The notes beneath the pieces were generated by a model that was not told where the DNA came from, did not search any database, and was given only the letters and a program-made list of their open reading frames with translations. A DNA stretch of 64,000 nt. It comes from Allantophomopsis cytisporea (Eukaryota > Ascomycota > Leotiomycetes > Phacidiales > Phacidiaceae). Positions 59,701 through 64,000 of this stretch are shown here, one piece after another. The position numbers and the translations under genes are program-made. How positions within the stretch are numbered: the first letter of the stretch is position 1; every line of letters begins with the position of its first letter. Location of the stretch: contig CP103029.1 in the NCBI GenBank assembly GCA_024752435.1, positions 682,001 to 746,000 on the forward strand, written 5' to 3'.

Positions 59701-61209
59701 ATGGGTTCCACCACATTGAAAACCACTACTCTCTCTTCAATCCGAGTCTTCCCAGAAAATTATCCAACGACTGTACAGACAGTACCACTATCAATCACGG
59801 ATGCCAGTGTTGCCAATTTCTCCTGCTGCACAGCCCTCTGGTTCTTCCGCAAGCCAGCCTCTATACAGCTCTCTCACCTGGAGTCCGCTCTCCGCAAGAC
59901 TCTTGAGGCTTATCCACAATGGTGCGGCAAGCTTTCTAAAGTCCAATATCAGCCCGAAAAAGATCACAATACACGCTATGGCCGGCTGCAGATATCCTGG
60001 GGCTCAGAAAGCGACCCTGGTATTGAATTCTGCATTGCCGAATCCACCAGGTCTCTAGAGGATTTTCTCCCAAAAGAGCGACCGAATATATGGGATGCCT
60101 CTCAAGTTCCCAGCAACGAATTCTTCCCTATCCTGAACCCGACTCAATCGTTAGATAAAGGCTTGCCATGCATGGCAGTGCAGCTAACCACTCTTGCATG
60201 TGGTGGAGTAGTGCTTGTCATCCGTACCCATCATTCCCTCGCTGACGCCAGCACACTTTCTCTTTTCGCCCATGATTGGACCGCAAATGCTCAAAACACC
60301 GCACCCAACTCCAATCCCGTGTTCGCACCTCAAGACCTCGATATCCGTGCAGGAGGAGATATCGACTTACCCACCCCTGATGTCGCTCTGATCGCCAAAT
60401 CTCGCGCTCTCCCCATTGAGCGCTTCGACTGGTACGTATCTACCCCCTTCTCGCCCCATCCACCACATGTAACAGCAGCTCCTCCCGAACTACAGTCAAG
60501 CACCTACCCACCAGGTGAACCTATGCCCTGGAGAGAATGGGATAAGAACGCTCCCGTTTCCCATACAATGTTGCACTTCCCACACTCAGCCCTGCAATCC
60601 ATGTGGGCTGCCGTCAAGGTCCCCGGTGCGGGCATCAGCAAGCACGATGCATTGGTTGCACATGTGTGGGCGCTTGTCAACCGCGCGCGTGGCAACGATG
60701 ATGATGAACTGGTGCACCTCGACTATACCATCGGGCTACGCTGCAGAGTCTCGCCCCAGCTGCCGGCTGGCTTCCTCGGCAGTCCCATCATCCAGACGGA
60801 TGTATGTAGCACGGGATATGAAGCGTGCAATTCTGTTGCGGCAAATGCGTCAAGGATAAGGGGGACTCTGAATGAATTTGATAGTGATAGTGTCGCGGCC
60901 GTATTGCATGATATGTGCCATCAAGACAGCGCGCAACGGATTTGGCAGGCTTTCCTGGGGAGACGGCATGTGATTTGTACGACTTGGGTAGGGACGAAGC
61001 TTTATGAGTGTGATTTTGGACTGGGGGAGGTGGGATTTGTGTTGGGGTTCATGCCTTGTAACGATGGGATAGTGCAAATTATCGAAGGGGGAAAGGGGGC
61101 GCATTGGGGGGATTTTGGGACGGATGTTAATCTTTATCTTGAAGGGGGAGCCACGAGGAGGTTGAGGGATGATGAGTGGCTGAAGGCTACGCTAGGGGAT
61201 GATGTTTGA
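59701..61209 (+). CDS. BAHD-like acyltransferase (transferase family, HxxxD)
   Basis: Intronless 502-aa enzyme of the acyl-CoA-dependent transferase family (Pfam PF02458 type), related to plant BAHD enzymes and fungal O-acetyltransferases. The catalytic motif HHSLAD places His178 and Asp182 at the HxxxD positions. The structural DFGWG motif near the C-terminus appears as DFGLG (438-442). Such enzymes acylate alcohols or amines of secondary metabolites; no substrate can be named. There is no signal peptide, so it is probably cytosolic. The start was set at the first ATG. The 3' third becomes G-rich on the + strand, unlike the rest, which is a base-composition shift inside the gene. Confidence 0.9.
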   Translation: MGSTTLKTTTLSSIRVFPENYPTTVQTVPLSITDASVANFSCCTALWFFRKPASIQLSHLESALRKTLEAYPQWCGKLSKVQYQPEKDHNTRYGRLQISWGSESDPGIEFCIAESTRSLEDFLPKERPNIWDASQVPSNEFFPILNPTQSLDKGLPCMAVQLTTLACGGVVLVIRTHHSLADASTLSLFAHDWTANAQNTAPNSNPVFAPQDLDIRAGGDIDLPTPDVALIAKSRALPIERFDWYVSTPFSPHPPHVTAAPPELQSSTYPPGEPMPWREWDKNAPVSHTMLHFPHSALQSMWAAVKVPGAGISKHDALVAHVWALVNRARGNDDDELVHLDYTIGLRCRVSPQLPAGFLGSPIIQTDVCSTGYEACNSVAANASRIRGTLNEFDSDSVAAVLHDMCHQDSAQRIWQAFLGRRHVICTTWVGTKLYECDFGLGEVGFVLGFMPCNDGIVQIIEGGKGAHWGDFGTDVNLYLEGGATRRLRDDEWLKATLGDDV

Positions 61210-63108
61210 TATGAGTTGATGAATATTCCTTTCATGACTTGGTAGGATCTCGACATCAACTTCGAGCCTATCTACGAAGCCGTTTCTCTTGAAATGAAAT
61301 TCCAGAGATGCAATATGTAGTTATGATCAACTAAAACAACGAATATTATTTTATTGATTTCATCAAGATTCAGGTGGACATCGAGAGCTCTACGTCTCCT
61401 AGCTACAGATTCATCCAGAAGCTACGTTTATCCAGAGTGATACACGCACTAGATATGGTTATCTAAAGCCATGCAATTTCTAACAGCGGTGTATCAGTGA
61501 AGAGGATTGATAAACAGGTATATACGGCCCCGGAAGATATAAAAGGTATTCCCGAGCGTTGCTGGCCTGCAAGTCTAACGAATTCAACAGATTTCGCACC
61601 TCATTCCAAGTTTTACCACGCGAAACGGTTTCACTGTCGGTGAATCTTCCACAGAATCGTTAACACACCGCCGACGGTCAACATTACAATCCGTGCTTTT
61701 CTCTTCTCTCTGAAAATGGCGTCCTTTCTGAACAGCAAGCGGAAACAAATTCCGGGGCTCTCTGCTGTGGCTTGTAGTTTCGCACCAAATCACTGGGCTG
61801 AGTTTCAGAAGCGCTGTGGCTTTTGCTGTTGTAACAGAAGGGATTGTGAAAATGTCGTATTTCGTTCAAATCTGGATGCTAGTAAGTAGTGCTACTGGTA
61901 AACGCACAGAGACTTCATTTCAGCCACCACTGAGTCTGAAATCTAGTTGTCATGGACTTCGTGGACACTTTTCAAAATCTGCAGATGAGGCTCAAAATTA
62001 GATTGATAGAGGACTGGGTTGATGGAGTCGAGCACTTGACAGCGGATGCGATCTTTAATGAGATCTCTGTTACTTGTCTTACCAGCATCTGCGCATCAAC
62101 CACAACAACCGCAACAAGCACAACTCCGAGCAGCAAAACATACATAGTGTGTACGCCACATGACGTAGCACACGTGCTGGGTGGCAGCGACATCTTGAAC
62201 ACCCAAACGGACATGGAATGGGAAATTCTCAGTGGTCGGATCGGATATGCATATTCCATGCAAAACACATATGCATGAATCTTCTCCATCTCCTCATATC
62301 CCATTTCAAAAGCTATGAATGTCAATATATTATTAATCATGGAAAAGGTCACTTGGTTCCTTAATGATACTCGGAATTCCATTCGCAAACGAATGAGAAT
62401 CATTATGTAATGGGGCAAGTTGTCTTTGCCCACAGATCCGTCTCTCACTCCCTTCGCGTTGCATCCGTTCACTCTCTCCTCCATCCAAGGTGTGTAAATC
62501 CGTGTTCGCGCAAGGAATTCACAGCTCCTCTCGTCAATTTAGTTTTGACTAATGCTGACCTTGGCTCTTTAGTGGCATGGAATAGGCGGTTGTCGTGGTC
62601 CAGAAGTTCCATTGCTGGCCTGCGGGGCAATCACCGCTCGCTCCCTCTCCTGGCGAGGAGCAACATCCTAGCTTTTGTTGCTTGCGGCTTGCATCGTCGA
62701 GGAGCGAGGCAGCAGAATGACGGTATCGTGAGGTCGTCAGTCTAAAGTGCTTCTAGAACATCGACAAACAATTGCCAAAGTCTGAAGACAAAAGGTCATC
62801 TACAGACAAATATCACAAAGAAAGGGAAGCATCGAAAGATACCAAGACCCGACTAATTCCCGAGGAAGGGTCCCGCAGCTGTGATAAAAGATTTCGATCG
62901 TTATTCCCATTCCGCTCGCTATTTGCTAGCCAAGATCGGACCTGAGCCGCGATACTACGATAGACGCGATCATCAGTCAACCTTGACGTCGCCCCTCTCA
63001 ACCTCAATCAATAATTTTTTCTTTTTCCTTTTTTCCTTTGGCTTGCTGCTGAAACGAGGAGGCATATGGAACTCGCACCGGGAGGAAAGAGGAGGTCAAC
63101 ACACACAT
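61210..63108. other. Intergenic, no gene seen
   Basis: About 1.9 kb. ORFs such as minus 61972-62484 and plus 62410-62745 lack domains and splice partners. Right end is the promoter of the histidine kinase gene, with a T-rich run near 63015-63035. Confidence 0.5.
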
Positions 63109-64000
63109 ATGTCGTGGTTCAGCACCATGTACAGCGAGCGACGGAGTACAGATCCAGGACGGCCTCAGAACCAGTATGACAGTATCGAAATTCCGCCCGC
63201 CATAACCAGCGCTCCTTCCAACGCCAAATCCCAGCACGAATTTGACAGCGTCATCGCACTCAGCGATTTTCTGGACCTCGACGAACGCCCAATATTCGTA
63301 CTCGATTTACATGCTTCTGAAAACACCATTCGCCCGATCTTCTACAATAAGGCCCTGGATCGCGCTGTCGTGCTTAAGAAGTTCGTCTGCACGGGAAAGG
63401 GTGGCGTTGACCCTGACGACTTCGGATTCACCTATGCACAATTCCATAAATGGGCACTCGCGAATGCTGCCATCGCAGATGGATACGAAAAATCGATTGT
63501 TTTCAATGAGATAAACTGGGTTGCAAGTACACATAAAAACCGGTGGCGTGTCGTTAGTGGAAATATATATGGTAGGGCTTTGTCAGAATTTGGTGATCGA
63601 GGGGCAAAAAGTCTGACAATTGATACACTATCTTTGGGATCCGGCACAATCGAATCCAAAGCCAGGTCCAAGTACCTGAAGTTCTTTAGGAAGTACAATT
63701 GGGCTGCTACCAAACTTGGACCAATCTCGAACTGGCCAGAAGAACTCAAAACTCGCTGCAAGACTTTACTCTCTGACCCAAGGCCGTCTGCCTTGTACTG
63801 GGGCGACGACAAACTTACATTATATAATATGGCATATTCAGTGGTGGCGGGAGCCAAACACCCACGGATCCTCGGACAGCCATTTTGGGATGTTTGGCCA
63901 GAAGCGATTGATCTTTTCAAGCCTGTCTTCGTCACTGCTGAAAATTCGGGTCAAGGTATTTCAATGGATGATGTTTGTTTCTCTATAGACCGACATGGAT
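63109..64000 (+). CDS. Sensor histidine kinase, N-terminal part (3' end cut by window edge)
   Basis: An open frame from ATG 63109 runs off the right edge (297 codons seen). The first 200 residues start MSWFSTMYSERR and contain FDSVIALSDFLDLDERPIF, an N-terminal sensory region seen in fungal hybrid kinases. From about residue 200 comes the sequence WAATKLGPISNWPEELKTRC, then DPRPSALYWGDDKLTLYN and HPRILGQPFWDVWPEA, which is the PAS-like domain typical of these kinases. The HisKA, HATPase and receiver domains would lie beyond the window, so the kinase call is by family resemblance. Likely cytosolic, feeding a phosphorelay to response regulators. No intron is seen so far. Confidence 0.8.
   Translation, partial: MSWFSTMYSERRSTDPGRPQNQYDSIEIPPAITSAPSNAKSQHEFDSVIALSDFLDLDERPIFVLDLHASENTIRPIFYNKALDRAVVLKKFVCTGKGGVDPDDFGFTYAQFHKWALANAAIADGYEKSIVFNEINWVASTHKNRWRVVSGNIYGRALSEFGDRGAKSLTIDTLSLGSGTIESKARSKYLKFFRKYNWAATKLGPISNWPEELKTRCKTLLSDPRPSALYWGDDKLTLYNMAYSVVAGAKHPRILGQPFWDVWPEAIDLFKPVFVTAENSGQGISMDDVCFSIDRHG

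Noticed and set aside
35072..61209. Secondary-metabolite gene cluster (P450, permease, amidase, acyltransferase)
   Set aside because: The candidate genes are spread over 26 kb and separated by ribosomal, tRNA, methyltransferase and other unrelated genes. No backbone synthase is present.

Overview
The window is nuclear DNA of a filamentous ascomycete (Pezizomycotina). The evidence is many 40-60 nt GT-AG spliceosomal introns, often with CTAAC/CTAAT branch points, a CFEM protein, a Zn2Cys6 regulator, a pyrimidine-rich promoter style, and a DNMT5-type DNA methyltransferase. I cannot fix the class. Leotiomycete-like is a guess from gene style only. No plasmid, phage, CRISPR or intact transposon is visible.

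Layout. 0-12.4 kb: a cyclase/kynurenine-formamidase-like gene running off the left edge (-), an HD-domain phosphohydrolase (+), a CFEM GPI-anchored protein (+), an MFS drug/H+ antiporter-like transporter (+) and a 1080-aa Zn2Cys6 transcription factor (-). 12.4-25.0 kb: a gene-poor stretch upstream of the regulator, packed from 13.5 to 18.6 kb with microsatellites, including 35 copies of TCTT. 25.0-34.1 kb: a compact housekeeping block with a conserved-looking unknown protein (-), an ERCC8/CSA WD40 protein (+), the spliceosomal DEAH helicase PRP2/DHX16 (-), the ER J-protein SCJ1 ending in KDEL (+), and a SAP-domain membrane protein (-). 35-40.4 kb: a cytochrome P450 (-), ribosomal protein eL42 (+) and a 2H phosphoesterase (-). 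41-50.4 kb: an AT-rich block, an intron-containing tRNA-Trp (-) and a very large DNMT5 gene (+). 50.6-61.2 kb: a small membrane protein (-), an amino-acid/GABA/choline-type permease (-), a secreted amidase (-) and a BAHD-like acyltransferase (+). 63.1 kb to the end: the N-terminus of a PAS-type sensor histidine kinase (+), cut by the window edge.

The neighbours are mostly independent genes. I see no convincing biosynthetic cluster: the P450, permease, amidase and acyltransferase are scattered among housekeeping genes. The most interesting locus is DNMT5. It carries cytosine methyltransferase, SNF2 ATPase and RING modules in one chain, a sequence matching the PCNA-interacting PIP-box consensus near its N-terminus, and two extra cysteine/histidine clusters between methyltransferase and ATPase. 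Its 5' end is ambiguous, with either a 409-nt first intron or a downstream start. All splice models here were built by eye from reading frame and splice-site logic, and transcript data would be needed to confirm them.
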